Notes: generated from the sequence alone by a model not told the origin. Counted from the stretch's first letter, positions 41,436-51,344 are shown. The stretch is DNA of 64,000 nucleotides from Pseudoclavibacter sp. RFBB5 (GCF_002931555.1 NZ_PSTZ01000005.1:1-64000); one strand, 5' to 3'. Numbers and translations are program-made.

Positions 41436-42653
41436 TTATCGTACGACCGCTCTGACGGGTGGCTGCCCGTAGCTGAGCCTCCGGATCGCCCATTCCGCGG
41501 GCCCCGGCTTGCCCATCCGCTCGAGGAGGACGGCGCCAAGGAGCGTTGCGAGCCAGGTGCCGGTGCCGATGAGGAGCGCACCGCCGGTGCCCACGGTGGC
41601 GCCGAGCCCCATCGACCAGGCCGGCATGATCGCGAGGAAGATGACCGACTGTGCGAGGTAGCCGGACATGGAGCGACGTCCGAGGGCGGTGAGCGCCCCG
41701 ATCACCGGGCCGGGGCGGGAGCCGGAGCGCTGCGTGCCCGCGACGATGAGTGCGAAGAGCGCGGCGTAGCCGGCACCGGCCAGGATGCCGATGGCCGCAT
41801 GCAGTGAGCCTGCGAGGAACCAGACGGGGCCCGGCTCGAACCCGAGCGCCAGGCCGAAGGCGAAGGGGAGGCCCCCGAGGATGGCGGCCGAGACGCCACC
41901 GATCGCGATGCTGCGGACCGCGCGAGCGTGCTGCCACGGGCGCTCGAGCAGCTGGCTCCGGGCCATGAGCAGGCCCAGCATCATGGGCGGGAGCACGCCG
42001 AGGACGGTGAACGGCGCGAATGCGAGGAGCGGAAGGAACTCGCCGGCTCGCGCGAGCTGAGCGTCGAGGAGCGTCGCGCTCACGGCGGAGGGCATCATCG
42101 GATCGGCCGCGCCGCCCACCGCGGCGAGCCCGGACGCCGCCGCGCCGTCACCGCTGCCGAAGGCCACGGCGAGCGGGGCCGTGATGCCGAAGACCAGCCA
42201 GAGCACCCAGTTCGGCGCCCTCATCAGCAAGATGAGCACGAACCCGGCGAGCGCGTACGTGTGCATGATGTCGCCCATGAAGAGGAGCAGTCCGTGCAGT
42301 GCCCCGAAGACGAAGAGCCACGCGTTGCGCCGCACGAGCAGCCGCCTGACGACGGGCCACGCCGTGCCGAGCGCCTCCTCACGCGTCACGAGCTGGTGTA
42401 AGCCGTAGGCGAACAGCAACGAGAACAGCGGGAAACTCCGGTTGTCGATGAACAGCGCGCCGAGGACATCCGCGACCCGGTCGCCGAGTCCGGCATCCAC
42501 CGGACGGAACAGGATGCCCTGGTCCCTGCCGTACAGATACACGGTGAGGTTCGCGATCGCGATGAACAGCAGAGCGAAACCACGCGCGGCATCGGGCGCC
42601 AGCGCACGCGCTCCCGTCGCCGTCGGCCGGGGTCCAGGCGGAGAATCATGCAT
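41436..42653 (-). CDS. DUF418 domain-containing membrane protein
   Basis: This 405-residue protein has about ten membrane helices. It begins with the family pattern DAARGFALLFIAIAN, followed by FSLLFAYGLHQLV, and has the DUF418 C-terminal part (GRRSMSGYLAQSVIF, ending in WAIRRLSYGQ). DUF418 proteins resemble acyltransferase-3 membrane proteins; their substrates are mostly unknown. The gene ends six bases before corA starts. The ATG at 42653 is six bases after a TAGCGT box, which suggests a leaderless start. Confidence 0.9.
   Translation of the reverse strand: MHDSPPGPRPTATGARALAPDAARGFALLFIAIANLTVYLYGRDQGILFRPVDAGLGDRVADVLGALFIDNRSFPLFSLLFAYGLHQLVTREEALGTAWPVVRRLLVRRNAWLFVFGALHGLLLFMGDIMHTYALAGFVLILLMRAPNWVLWLVFGITAPLAVAFGSGDGAAASGLAAVGGAADPMMPSAVSATLLDAQLARAGEFLPLLAFAPFTVLGVLPPMMLGLLMARSQLLERPWQHARAVRSIAIGGVSAAILGGLPFAFGLALGFEPGPVWFLAGSLHAAIGILAGAGYAALFALIVAGTQRSGSRPGPVIGALTALGRRSMSGYLAQSVIFLAIMPAWSMGLGATVGTGGALLIGTGTWLATLLGAVLLERMGKPGPAEWAIRRLSYGQPPVRAVVR
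41438..41443 (-). promoter_or_regulatory. -10 element of a probable leaderless corA promoter
   Basis: On the minus strand TACGAT lies seven bases before the corA ATG and overlaps the end of the DUF418 gene. Confidence 0.5.
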
Positions 42654-42659
42654 GCACTC

Positions 42660-42665
42660 ACGCTA
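42660..42665 (-). promoter_or_regulatory. -10 element of a probable leaderless promoter
   Basis: On the minus strand TAGCGT ends six bases before the DUF418 ATG. Confidence 0.5.
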
Positions 42666-42705
42666 TCGAGCGAGGCATTCGGCACACACGCAGACAACTG
42701 CCAGG

Positions 42706-42711
42706 TAAAAT
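42706..42711 (+). promoter_or_regulatory. Probable -10 element of the Mrp operon
   Basis: TAAAAT is a strong -10 match 40 bases before the mrpA ATG and would leave a leader of about 34 bases. Confidence 0.5.
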
Positions 42712-42750
42712 CAATTCGTCCACACCGCTGCATGAGCTCCAGGAGGCCGA

Positions 42751-45700
42751 ATGATCGCGTTCCTGGCTATCTTCCTCGGCGCGAGCATCCTCATCCCAGT
42801 GCTCCACAGGTGGCTACGGAACGTGACGTTCCTCGCCGCCGCCGCCATCCCCGCCGCCGCCTTCGTCTGGACTGCGCTGCTCGGTCCGCGCATCCTGAGC
42901 GGTGAGGTGCTCGTCGAGAGCGTCCCCTGGATCCCGCAGATCGACGTCGCCGTCGCCATGCGCATGGACGTGCTGGCGTGGATCATGACGCTCATCGTCA
43001 CCGGCATCGGCGCGCTCGTGCTCATCTACTGCGGCCGCTACTTCAAGCCAGACGAGCCCGACCTCGGGCGCTTCGCCGCGGTGCTGCTGGCGTTCGCGGG
43101 CGTCATGTTCGGCCTCGTCCTCGCCGACGACATCTACCTCCTCTTCATCTTCTGGGAGGCGACGAGCGTGCTCTCGTTCCTCCTCATCGGCCACTACTCG
43201 TCGAAGCGCGCGAGCCGCGGTGCCGCCATGCAGGCGCTGCTCGTCACGACGCTCGGCGGCCTGGCCATGCTCGTCGGCCTCGTCATGCTGCACGCCTCGA
43301 CCGGCACGACGCTGCTCTCCGAGATCATCGCCAACCCGCCCGAGTTCGACGGCTTCACGATCACGGCCGTGATGCTCGTGCTCTCGGGCGCCGTCACGAA
43401 GTCGGCGCTCGCCCCGTTCCACTTCTGGCTGCCTGCGGCGATGGCCGCTCCCACACCGGTGAGCGCGTACCTGCACGCCGCGGCCATGGTGAAGGCCGGC
43501 ATCTACCTCATCGCCCGCCTCGCGCCCGGCTTCGCCGAGATGCCCGGGTGGCGGGAGGTGCTCGTCACGATCGGCATCGCGACGATGCTCATCGGCGGGT
43601 GGCGCTCGCTGCGCCAGCACGACCTGAAGCTGATCCTCGCCTACGGCACCGTCAGCCAGCTCGGCTTCATGACCATCGTCGTCGCCTTCGGCACACGGGA
43701 CGCGGCGCTCGCGGGCCTGGCCATGGTCATCGCGCACGCCTGCTTCAAGGCCGCGCTCTTCCTCATCGTCGGCATGATCGACCACCGCACGGGTACCCGC
43801 GACATCCGCAAGCTGTCGGGGCTCGCGAAGGCGGCGCCCGTCCTGTTCTGGATGACGGCGCTGGCGATCGCGGCCATGGCCGGCGTGCCCCCGATGTTCA
43901 CGTTCGTCGCCAAGGAGGCGATCCTCACGGCGCTCCTCGAGGCGGGCGAGGCCGGGAGCGTGTGGGGGTGGATCGCGCTCATCGGCGTCATCATCGGCAC
44001 CGTGTTCACGGTCGCCTACTCGGCCCGGTTCCTCTATGGGGCCTTCGCGTCGAAGCCGGACGTCGAGCGGGTGCGCTACGTGCCCGAGCACCTCGACTTC
44101 ATGTTCTCCCCGCTCATCCTCGTCGCCGCCTCGCTCGGCTTGGGCTTCGCGTCCGGTCTCGTCGACCCGGTGCTCGCGATGTACGCGGACACGCTGCCGG
44201 AGCTGCCCGGCGTCAAGCCGTACCACCTGGCGCTCTGGCACGGGTTCGAGCCGGCGCTCTTCATCACGATCGGCACGTTCATCGTCGGTGGCCTGCTCTT
44301 CGTCTGGCGGGCCGGGGTGGCCCGCGCGCAGGCGAAGGTGCCTCCGCTCATCGAGTCGTCTCGCGGCTACTGGACCACGATGCGCGTCGTGGATGTCATC
44401 GCGGCGCGCACGACGGCGACGACCCAGCGCGGCTCGCTTCCCTTCTACCTCGCATCGATCTTCATCATGTTCGTCGTGGCGTCCGTGTTCACGCTCGTCA
44501 CCATGGACACGCCCGTCCCGGCCTTCGAGACCGAGATCCGCTGGCAGGAGATCGCGATCATCCTGATCATGATCCTCGCGGCGTTCTTCGTGACCACCTC
44601 GGAGAAGCGGTTCCAGGGCGTCATCCTCGTGGGCGTCACGGGCTACGGGATGGCCGGGCTCTTCGCGCTCTCGGGCGCACCGGACCTGGCGATCACGCAG
44701 GCCCTCATCGAGACGATCACGCTCGTCGTCTTCGTGCTCGTGCTGCGCAGGCTCCCTGCCCGCCACGGCAAGGCGCTCAAGAACCCGCCGTCGTGGCTGA
44801 GGTGGCTCATCGGCGGATCCGTCGGACTCGTCCTCGCCGTCGTCGCGTGGATCTCCCTCGCCTCCCGCCAGGCGATCCCAGACTCCGTGTTCTTCCCGGA
44901 GTTCGCCTACAAGGGCGGCCACGGCTCCAACATCGTCAACGTCACGCTCGTCGACATCCGCGGATGGGACACCATGGGTGAGCTCTCCGTGCTCATCGCG
45001 GCCGCTACGGGTGTTGCGAGCCTCGTCTACCTCAACAACCGGGGTCGCTCGCGGGTCGACGCGGCGCGCGGGCCGCGGTTCCGCCGCGCATCACGCCCCG
45101 TCACCGAACCCATCGACCTCGCCGCCGTGAGCGCGGCCGGGCAGAAGCTCGGCCGGGCCGACAAGCTGCAGGGGGAGCGCCGCAAGGTCTGGCTCATCGC
45201 CGGCAAGTCGCTCGCCCCGAGCAACCGCTCGATCATCCTCGAGGTGGTCGTGCGGCTCGTGTTCCACGCGCTGCTCATCGCCTCGCTCTTCCTGCTCTTC
45301 ACCGGCCACAACACCCCGGGCGGCGGCTTCGCCGGCGGTGCGGTCGCGAGCCTCGCCCTGGCTGCGCGCTATCTCGCGGGTGGCCGGGCCGAGCTCGACG
45401 AGGCCGTCAAGGTGGATGCGGGCCGTCTCCTCGGCATCGGCTTCCTGCTCGCGACGCTCACGGCTCTCGTGCCGATCTTCTTCGGCCAGGCGCCGTTCAC
45501 CTCATCCTGGATCGATCAGGACATCCCGGGGGTGGGACAGTTCGTCTTCGTCACCTCCACCGTGTTCGACATCGGCGTCTACCTCATCGTCATCGCGCTG
45601 GTCATCGACATCCTGCGCTCGCTCGGTTCGGAGATCGACCTGCAGATCGAACAGGATGCGTCTCCCGACTCGGACTCGGCCGCTGAGCACGACGGTCTGC

Positions 45701-45828
45701 AGGGCGAGGGAGGCGAGCCCGGTGAGACGGGCTACAACACCGGGGCGCTTGCCCGTGTCAACGAAGAGGTCGAGGCAGATCAGAGCGACATCGAACCCGT
45801 CGGATCCGAGGAGGTGACCCGCTCATGA
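42751..45828 (+). CDS. mnhA: Mrp Na+/H+ antiporter subunit A fused to subunit B
   Basis: This 1025-residue protein has an N-terminal NuoL/MrpA-like part with about sixteen helices, including DDIYLLFIFWEATSVLSFLL and the proton-path sequence APFHFWLPAAMAAPTPVSAYL. The MrpA-specific C-terminal part and then a full MrpB domain (about 830-970, GHNTPGGGFAGGAVASLALA) follow. A charged acidic tail ends it. MrpA/B is part of a six- or seven-subunit complex that exports Na+ for H+. The A-B fusion replaces a separate mrpB. AGGAGG precedes the ATG, and the stop overlaps subunit C as ATGA. Confidence 0.96.
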   Translation: MIAFLAIFLGASILIPVLHRWLRNVTFLAAAAIPAAAFVWTALLGPRILSGEVLVESVPWIPQIDVAVAMRMDVLAWIMTLIVTGIGALVLIYCGRYFKPDEPDLGRFAAVLLAFAGVMFGLVLADDIYLLFIFWEATSVLSFLLIGHYSSKRASRGAAMQALLVTTLGGLAMLVGLVMLHASTGTTLLSEIIANPPEFDGFTITAVMLVLSGAVTKSALAPFHFWLPAAMAAPTPVSAYLHAAAMVKAGIYLIARLAPGFAEMPGWREVLVTIGIATMLIGGWRSLRQHDLKLILAYGTVSQLGFMTIVVAFGTRDAALAGLAMVIAHACFKAALFLIVGMIDHRTGTRDIRKLSGLAKAAPVLFWMTALAIAAMAGVPPMFTFVAKEAILTALLEAGEAGSVWGWIALIGVIIGTVFTVAYSARFLYGAFASKPDVERVRYVPEHLDFMFSPLILVAASLGLGFASGLVDPVLAMYADTLPELPGVKPYHLALWHGFEPALFITIGTFIVGGLLFVWRAGVARAQAKVPPLIESSRGYWTTMRVVDVIAARTTATTQRGSLPFYLASIFIMFVVASVFTLVTMDTPVPAFETEIRWQEIAIILIMILAAFFVTTSEKRFQGVILVGVTGYGMAGLFALSGAPDLAITQALIETITLVVFVLVLRRLPARHGKALKNPPSWLRWLIGGSVGLVLAVVAWISLASRQAIPDSVFFPEFAYKGGHGSNIVNVTLVDIRGWDTMGELSVLIAAATGVASLVYLNNRGRSRVDAARGPRFRRASRPVTEPIDLAAVSAAGQKLGRADKLQGERRKVWLIAGKSLAPSNRSIILEVVVRLVFHALLIASLFLLFTGHNTPGGGFAGGAVASLALAARYLAGGRAELDEAVKVDAGRLLGIGFLLATLTALVPIFFGQAPFTSSWIDQDIPGVGQFVFVTSTVFDIGVYLIVIALVIDILRSLGSEIDLQIEQDASPDSDSAAEHDGLQGEGGEPGETGYNTGALARVNEEVEADQSDIEPVGSEEVTRS

Positions 45829-46514
45829 CCCTGTCCCTCGTGCTGCTCGTCGGCATGGCCGTGCTGTACGCATGCGGCGTGTACCTGCTCCTCGAGCGCA
45901 GCCTGACGCGGATGCTCCTCGGGATCCTGCTCGTCGGCAACGCCACGAACATCCTCATCTTCTTCATGTCGGGCAGTTTCGGGCTCGCCCCGATCTACGA
46001 CGCCGACATCGCGCCGGAGGACTACTCCGACCCGATCCCGCAGGCGTTCATCCTCACCGCCATCGTCATCACCTTCGGCGTGACCGCGTTCATGCTCGCC
46101 CTCATCTACCGCTCGTGGAGACTCGCGCAGGCGGACACGGTGAGCGACGACGAAGAGGACATCGCGATGCGCACCGCGGACCTCTCGCAGGACGACGAGG
46201 AGTTCGACGAGGACGAGTCCGGGGACACGGAGTTCGGCGAGTACGCGGAAGCGGCGGTCTCGACTGCCCGCATCAACATGGGCGATGGGCCGAAACCAGG
46301 GTCGGGCAAGGACAGCTTCGCCGACGTATCCGTGAAGGCCACAGAGCCGAGCAACCGGCACGAGGAGCTCGAGGAGTTCCGGGCGGGTGAGCAGGATGCG
46401 GACGCCGAGCAGGGCTCGCAGCCTGCCGGAGCTCGCGAGGTCGGCCTCGACTCGGGTTCCGATGACCACACCGAACCGCACGACGACACCGCAGGAGAGG
46501 GGGAGCGCTCATGA
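45825..46514 (+). CDS. mnhC: Mrp antiporter subunit C with long acidic tail
   Basis: The first 105 residues are a normal NuoK-like MrpC with three helices: YACGVYLLLERSLTRMLLGIL, NATNILIFFMSG and DPIPQAFILTAIVITFGVTAFM. Residues 115-229 form an Asp/Glu-rich, probably disordered cytoplasmic tail absent from the usual 110-130-residue MrpC. Subunit C is a core membrane part of the complex. The start overlaps mnhA and the end overlaps mnhD (ATGA in both cases). Confidence 0.94.
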   Translation: MTLSLVLLVGMAVLYACGVYLLLERSLTRMLLGILLVGNATNILIFFMSGSFGLAPIYDADIAPEDYSDPIPQAFILTAIVITFGVTAFMLALIYRSWRLAQADTVSDDEEDIAMRTADLSQDDEEFDEDESGDTEFGEYAEAAVSTARINMGDGPKPGSGKDSFADVSVKATEPSNRHEELEEFRAGEQDADAEQGSQPAGAREVGLDSGSDDHTEPHDDTAGEGERS

Positions 46515-48076
46515 CCTGGCTCGTTCCCCTCATCGTGCTCGTGCCGCTCATCGGCGCGGCCCTGGCGCTGACCGCCGCCCGCGCGGCGCGCCTCCAGATC
46601 TTCATCGCCCAGGCGACGCTCGTGCTCGCGCTCGGCGTCAGCATCGGATTGCTCGTCGCGGTCACCACATCTGGCGAGGCGCTGGTCGTCCAGGGCGGCG
46701 GATGGCTCGCGCCGTTCGGCATCTCGCTCGTCGTCGACCAGCTGTCGGCGATGCTCGTCGTCGTCACGAGCATCGTGCTGCTCGCGGTCATGGCCTTCTC
46801 GATCGGCCAGGGCGCGGCGGACGGCGACGACGAGACGCCGGTCTCGATCTTCTACCCGACCTACCTCGTGCTCTCCGCGGGCGTCTACAACGCCTTCATC
46901 GCTGGCGACCTCTTCAACATGTACGTGGGCTTCGAGATCCTGCTCGTGTCGAGCTTCGTGCTCATCACGCTCGGCGGAACGACGGAGCGCATCAAGGCCG
47001 GCGTCACCTACATCGTCGTGAGCCTGGTCTCGTCGTTCATCTTCCTGGGCTCCATCGCCCTCATCTACGGTGCGGTCGGCACGGTGAACTTCGCGGAGAT
47101 CGCGGTTCGCATGTCCGAGCTCCCGCAGGACGTGCAGCTCATGCTGCACATGCCGCTCCTCATCGCCTTCGCCATCAAGGCGGCTCTGTTCCCCCTGTCG
47201 TTCTGGCTGCCGGACTCGTACCCGTCAGCGCCAGCGCCGGTCACGGCTGTCTTCGCGGGCCTGCTGACGAAGGTCGGCGTGTACGCGATCCTGCGGACGG
47301 AGACGCTGCTCTTCTGGGACAACGACATCTCCGTGCTGCTGATGGTGATCGCCCTGCTCACGATGATCGTCGGCATCCTCGGCGCGGTGGCCCAGGCCGG
47401 CATCCGACGAATGCTGTCGTTCACGCTCGTGAGCCACATCGGCTACATGATCTTCGGCGTCGCCCTCGGCACCGAGCTCGGCTACGCCGCGACGGTGTTC
47501 TACATCGTCCATCACATCATCGTGCAGACCGCGCTGTTCCTCGTGACGGGGCTCATCGAGCGCATCGCGGGCTCCTCGTCGCTGACCCACCTGGGCGGGA
47601 TGCTCAAGCGGGCGCCGTTCGTGGCCGTGCTGTTCTTCATCCCCATGCTCAACCTCGGCGGCATCCCGCCGTTCTCGGGGTTCATCGGGAAGCTCGGCCT
47701 CTTCACGGCGGGCGCGGCACAGGGCAGCGTGCTCAGCTACGTGCTCATCGGCGCCGGAGCCGTCACGAGCCTCCTCACCCTGTACGCGCTGATCCGCGTC
47801 TGGAACCTGGGCTTCTGGCGCACGCAGGAGCAGGTCGTCGACTTCTCCTCGCCGATGACGGAGCGCATCTCCGACACCCCGGAGTCGGCCGTCGTCACCG
47901 AGACGAAGTCGTCGTCGCGGCTCATGACGATCGCGACGACCACCATGGTCGCCGTGAGCGTCGCCATCACGATCTTCGCCGGCCCCATCTACGAGTGGTC
48001 CGAGACGGCCGCGTTCGATCTGTTCCCGGCTGAGTACATCAGCTCGGTCTCCAACGGGGAGGTGCTCAAGCCATGA
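46511..48076 (+). CDS. mnhD: Mrp antiporter subunit D
   Basis: This 521-residue NuoN/MrpD-like protein has about fourteen helices. It shows GDLFNMYVGFEILLVSSFVL and the conserved KAALFPLSFWLPDSYPSAPAP, which contains the proton-path Lys. It is the second large ion-translocating subunit. ATGA overlaps link it to both mnhC and mnhE. Confidence 0.95.
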   Translation: MTWLVPLIVLVPLIGAALALTAARAARLQIFIAQATLVLALGVSIGLLVAVTTSGEALVVQGGGWLAPFGISLVVDQLSAMLVVVTSIVLLAVMAFSIGQGAADGDDETPVSIFYPTYLVLSAGVYNAFIAGDLFNMYVGFEILLVSSFVLITLGGTTERIKAGVTYIVVSLVSSFIFLGSIALIYGAVGTVNFAEIAVRMSELPQDVQLMLHMPLLIAFAIKAALFPLSFWLPDSYPSAPAPVTAVFAGLLTKVGVYAILRTETLLFWDNDISVLLMVIALLTMIVGILGAVAQAGIRRMLSFTLVSHIGYMIFGVALGTELGYAATVFYIVHHIIVQTALFLVTGLIERIAGSSSLTHLGGMLKRAPFVAVLFFIPMLNLGGIPPFSGFIGKLGLFTAGAAQGSVLSYVLIGAGAVTSLLTLYALIRVWNLGFWRTQEQVVDFSSPMTERISDTPESAVVTETKSSSRLMTIATTTMVAVSVAITIFAGPIYEWSETAAFDLFPAEYISSVSNGEVLKP

Positions 48077-48780
48077 AGGTGAAAGACGGCAGCGCCCGCA
48101 AGCCCAGGCGCCATGCCATCCTCGTCCAGTTGCCGCTGCTGCTCGCGCTCGTCGCGTTCTGGCTGGTGCTGTGGGGCCACGTCGACGTCATCAGCGTCGT
48201 CACCGGGATCATCTTCTCGGTCATCATCGTCGAGGTCTTCTACCTGCCGGCCGTCGACCTCTCCGGCCGCATCAACCTGTGGTGGACGCTCGTCTTCTTC
48301 GCGAAGTTCATGTACCGGCTGGTCAGCGCGTCGTTCATCGTCGCGTGGCTGGCGTTCCGGCCAGCGAAGCCGCCGCTCGGCTCCGTCGTCTCGGTGCAGC
48401 TGCGCACGCGCAGCGACTTCATCCTCACGCTGACGGCCGAGGTCAACATGCTCATCCCCGGCTCGATGGTCGTCGAAGTCGACCGGATGCACTCCGTGCT
48501 CTACCTGCACGTGCTTGACGCCTCGACCGACGAGTCCGTCGAATCGGTCAAGGCGCTCGCGCTCGAGGTGGAGGAGGGGCTCGCGCTCGCGCTCGGGACC
48601 CGCGACGACCTCTGGCGGGTCAACCGCGACCGCGTGCGTCGTGGGCTCGAGCCCATCGGCCAGTCGCCTGCGCAGAAGAAGCACGAGGCGATCCGCGACA
48701 AGCAGTTCGCGCACGACACGCCCGTCGTCGTCAAGGGCTCATCCGCCGGCGCATCAGCAGCGAAGGAGGGAGGCAAGTGA
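48073..48780 (+). CDS. mnhE: Mrp antiporter subunit E
   Basis: This 235-residue protein has two to three N-terminal helices and a cytosolic C-terminal domain: LRTRSDFILTLTAEVNMLIPGSMVVEVD, then LYLHVLD. A variable tail follows. The usual length is about 160, so the tail (about 165-235) is extra. Its start overlaps mnhD; its stop overlaps the GTG start of mnhF. Confidence 0.93.
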   Translation: MKVKDGSARKPRRHAILVQLPLLLALVAFWLVLWGHVDVISVVTGIIFSVIIVEVFYLPAVDLSGRINLWWTLVFFAKFMYRLVSASFIVAWLAFRPAKPPLGSVVSVQLRTRSDFILTLTAEVNMLIPGSMVVEVDRMHSVLYLHVLDASTDESVESVKALALEVEEGLALALGTRDDLWRVNRDRVRRGLEPIGQSPAQKKHEAIRDKQFAHDTPVVVKGSSAGASAAKEGGK

Positions 48781-49064
48781 TGGTCATCGACGTCCTCGTC
48801 TGGATGTTCGGAGCGATGTTCGCCGTCGCGGCGCTCCTCGCGGTGATCCGCATCATCCGCGGTCCGTCCATCGTCGACCGCATGGTCGCCTCCGACGCGC
48901 TCCTCACGATCCTCATCTGCGTGCTCGTCGCCGACATGATCATCCGCGGACACACCGACACGATCCCGCTCGTGCTTGCCCTCGCCATGACCGCGTTCAT
49001 CGCCTCGGTCGCCGTCGCCAGGCACGTCACCCGACAGGAGGCGAACGCCAATGAGCGCTTCTGA
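48777..49064 (+). CDS. mnhF: Mrp antiporter subunit F
   Basis: This 95-residue protein has three helices and the MrpF pattern RIIRGPSIVDRMVASDALLT. AGGAGG lies eight bases before the GTG at 48777; the ATG at 48780 is an equally possible start. The 3' end overlaps mnhG by 14 bases. Confidence 0.94.
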   Translation: MMVIDVLVWMFGAMFAVAALLAVIRIIRGPSIVDRMVASDALLTILICVLVADMIIRGHTDTIPLVLALAMTAFIASVAVARHVTRQEANANERF

Positions 49065-49551
49065 CGCTCTGCTCGCCTCCGGTGGGCTGCTCGTGGAGAA
49101 CGCCCCGGTGGATGCGCTCGACGTCGTCTCCCTCGTCTGCCTCGGGCTGGGAGCCATCCTGTCCCTCGCCGCCGGGGTGGGCCTCATGCGCTTCTCCGAC
49201 GTGCTCATGCGGATGCACGCGCAGACGAAGCCGCAGATCGCGGGCCTCATGTTCCTGCTCATCGGCCTCGCCGTGCAGCAGACGCACCTGCCCACGATCC
49301 TGTTCCTCATCCCGATCATGTTCTTCCAGATGCTCACGACCCCGGCCGGCGCGACGATGCTCGCCCGAGCCGGATACCGCAGCCGGCAGTTCGACAACGT
49401 GTCGCTGCACGTCGACGAGCTCGCCGCGGCGGTCGAGAGCGCCCAGCGCCGAACCGACGACGAGCTGACGCGCGCGCAGGCCGTGCGGACCGGGGAACCG
49501 GAGAAGGAGCCGGCACCCGAGCACGAGGGTCTCGGGCACGGCGAGAAGTAG
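49051..49551 (+). CDS. mnhG: Mrp antiporter subunit G
   Basis: This 166-residue protein has three helices with the MrpG pattern [21 protein letters not shown] and [21 protein letters not shown] charged cytoplasmic tail of about 45 residues follows. It is the last gene of the operon. AGGAGG lies before the ATG inside the end of mnhF. Confidence 0.94.
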   Translation: MSASDALLASGGLLVENAPVDALDVVSLVCLGLGAILSLAAGVGLMRFSDVLMRMHAQTKPQIAGLMFLLIGLAVQQTHLPTILFLIPIMFFQMLTTPAGATMLARAGYRSRQFDNVSLHVDELAAAVESAQRRTDDELTRAQAVRTGEPEKEPAPEHEGLGHGEK

Positions 49552-49588
49552 GCGCTCCCGGCGGCGCGGGCCGACCTTCTCCGCGGCG

Positions 49589-49594
49589 TAGAAT
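49589..49594 (+). promoter_or_regulatory. -10 element of a probable leaderless ilvD promoter
   Basis: TAGAAT ends seven bases before the ATG at 49602. An in-frame ATG at 49593 lies inside the box, so the later start is preferred. Confidence 0.55.
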
Positions 49595-49601
49595 GGCGGG
49601 C

Positions 49602-51302
49602 ATGCCTGAGCCAGAAGTCGACATCAAGCCACGCAGTCGGGTCGTCACCGACGGCATCGAAGCCACCACCTCGCGGGGCATGCTCCGCGCGGTCGGCATG
49701 GGCGACGAAGACTGGGACAAGCCGCAGATCGGCATCGCGTCCTCGTGGAACGAGATCACGCCGTGCAACCTCTCCCTCGACCGCCTTGCCCAGGGCGCCA
49801 AAGAAGGCGTCCACTCGGGCGGCGGCTACCCGCTGCAGTTCGGCACCGTCTCCGTCTCGGACGGCATCTCCATGGGCCACGAGGGCATGCACTTCTCCCT
49901 CGTCTCGCGTGAGGTCATCGCCGACTCGGTCGAGACGGTGGTCATGGCGGAGCGCCTCGACGGCACCGTGCTGCTCGCGGGATGCGACAAGTCCATCCCC
50001 GGCATGCTCATGGCGTCCGCCCGTCTGAACCTCTCGAGCGTCTTCCTGTACGCCGGATCCATCGCGCCCGGCTGGGTCAAGCTCTCGGACGGCACCGAGA
50101 AGGACATCACGATCATCGACTCCTTCGAGGCAGTCGGCGCGTGCAAGGCCGGCAAGATGTCCGAGGCCGACCTGAAGCGCATCGAGTGCGCGTTCGCCCC
50201 GGGTGAGGGAGCCTGCGGCGGCATGTACACGGCGAACACGATGGCGTCCGTCGCCGAGGCGCTCGGCCTCAGCCTGCCGGGATCGGCCGCTCCGGCGTCC
50301 GCCGACCGGCGCCGCGACGCGTTCGCGCACCGCTCGGGCGAGGCCGTCGTCAACCTGCTGCGCCAGGGCATCACGACTGGCGACATCCTCACGAAGGAAG
50401 CGTTCGAGAACGCCATCGCGCTCGCGATGGCGCTGGGCGGCTCGACCAACGTCGTGCTCCACCTCCTCGCGATCGCTCGCGAGGCCCAGGTCGACGTCAC
50501 CCTGCACGACTTCAACCGCATCGGCGACAAGGTTCCGCACATCGCCGACATGAAGCCGTTCGGCAAGTACGTCATGAACGACGTCGACCGTCACGGTGGC
50601 ATCCCAGTCGTCATGAAGGCGCTCCTCGACGAGGGCCTCATGCACGGCGACGCGCTCACCGTCACGGGCAAGACGCTCGCCGAGAACCTCCGTGACCTCA
50701 ACCCGGACCCGGTCGACGGCGACGTCGTGCACACGATCGACAACCCCATCCACGCGACGGGCGGCATCACGGTGCTGCACGGCTCGCTGGCACCCGAGGG
50801 TGCCGTCGTGAAGACGGCCGGCTTCGACGCCGACGTCTTCGAGGGGCCGGCCCGCGTGTTCGAGCGCGAGCGCGGCGCGATGGATGCCCTCACGAACGGG
50901 GAGATCGAAGCGGGCGATGTCATCGTCATCCGCTACGAAGGTCCGAAGGGCGGACCAGGCATGCGCGAGATGCTCGCCATCACGGCGGCCATCAAGGGCG
51001 CGGGTCTCGGCAAGGATGTACTACTCTTGACGGACGGACGATTCTCAGGCGGCACAACCGGCCTGTGCATCGGCCACATTGCACCGGAAGCGGTCGACCA
51101 AGGTCCCATCGCTTTCGTCCGCAGTGGAGATCTGATTCGGGTCGACATCGCGGCTCGCTCGATCGACCTACTCGTCGACGAAGCCGAGCTCGCCTCCCGC
51201 CGAGAAGGCTGGGAACCGCTCCCTCCGAAGTTCACGCGCGGCGTGCTTGCGAAATACTCGAAGCTCGTCCGCAGCGCGTCCGAGGGCGCGACCACGGGCT
51301 AG
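49602..51302 (+). CDS. ilvD: Dihydroxy-acid dehydratase
   Basis: This 566-residue enzyme makes 2-keto acids in the third common step of valine and isoleucine synthesis. The iron-sulfur cysteines are Cys55 (ITPCNLSL), Cys128 ([10 protein letters not shown]) and Cys205 ([14 protein letters not shown]). The later [12 protein letters not shown] and GHIAPEA are typical. ATG 49602 is chosen because a -10 box lies seven bases before it. From about 51017 to the stop, codons such as GTA, CTA, CGA, TCA and ATT appear that are rare in the rest of the gene. Confidence 0.96.
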   Translation: MPEPEVDIKPRSRVVTDGIEATTSRGMLRAVGMGDEDWDKPQIGIASSWNEITPCNLSLDRLAQGAKEGVHSGGGYPLQFGTVSVSDGISMGHEGMHFSLVSREVIADSVETVVMAERLDGTVLLAGCDKSIPGMLMASARLNLSSVFLYAGSIAPGWVKLSDGTEKDITIIDSFEAVGACKAGKMSEADLKRIECAFAPGEGACGGMYTANTMASVAEALGLSLPGSAAPASADRRRDAFAHRSGEAVVNLLRQGITTGDILTKEAFENAIALAMALGGSTNVVLHLLAIAREAQVDVTLHDFNRIGDKVPHIADMKPFGKYVMNDVDRHGGIPVVMKALLDEGLMHGDALTVTGKTLAENLRDLNPDPVDGDVVHTIDNPIHATGGITVLHGSLAPEGAVVKTAGFDADVFEGPARVFERERGAMDALTNGEIEAGDVIVIRYEGPKGGPGMREMLAITAAIKGAGLGKDVLLLTDGRFSGGTTGLCIGHIAPEAVDQGPIAFVRSGDLIRVDIAARSIDLLVDEAELASRREGWEPLPPKFTRGVLAKYSKLVRSASEGATTG

Positions 51303-51306
51303 CCCT

Positions 51307-51344
51307 CAGAGTCTCGACTCTGATCCAGAGTCTCTACTCTGATC
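51307..51344 (+). repeat. Tandem palindromic repeat upstream of ilvB
   Basis: Two 19-base copies (51307-51325 and 51326-51344) differ at one base and each holds a CAGAGT-N4-ACTCTG palindrome. The change turns GACTCT into TACTCT (51335-51340), a good -10 box. The element may be an operator-promoter or attenuator-like site for ilvBNC. Confidence 0.55.

Noticed and set aside
42814-44922. Long open frame of 702 codons antisense to mrpA
   Set aside because: Same reverse-complement composition; mrpA on the plus strand is unambiguous.
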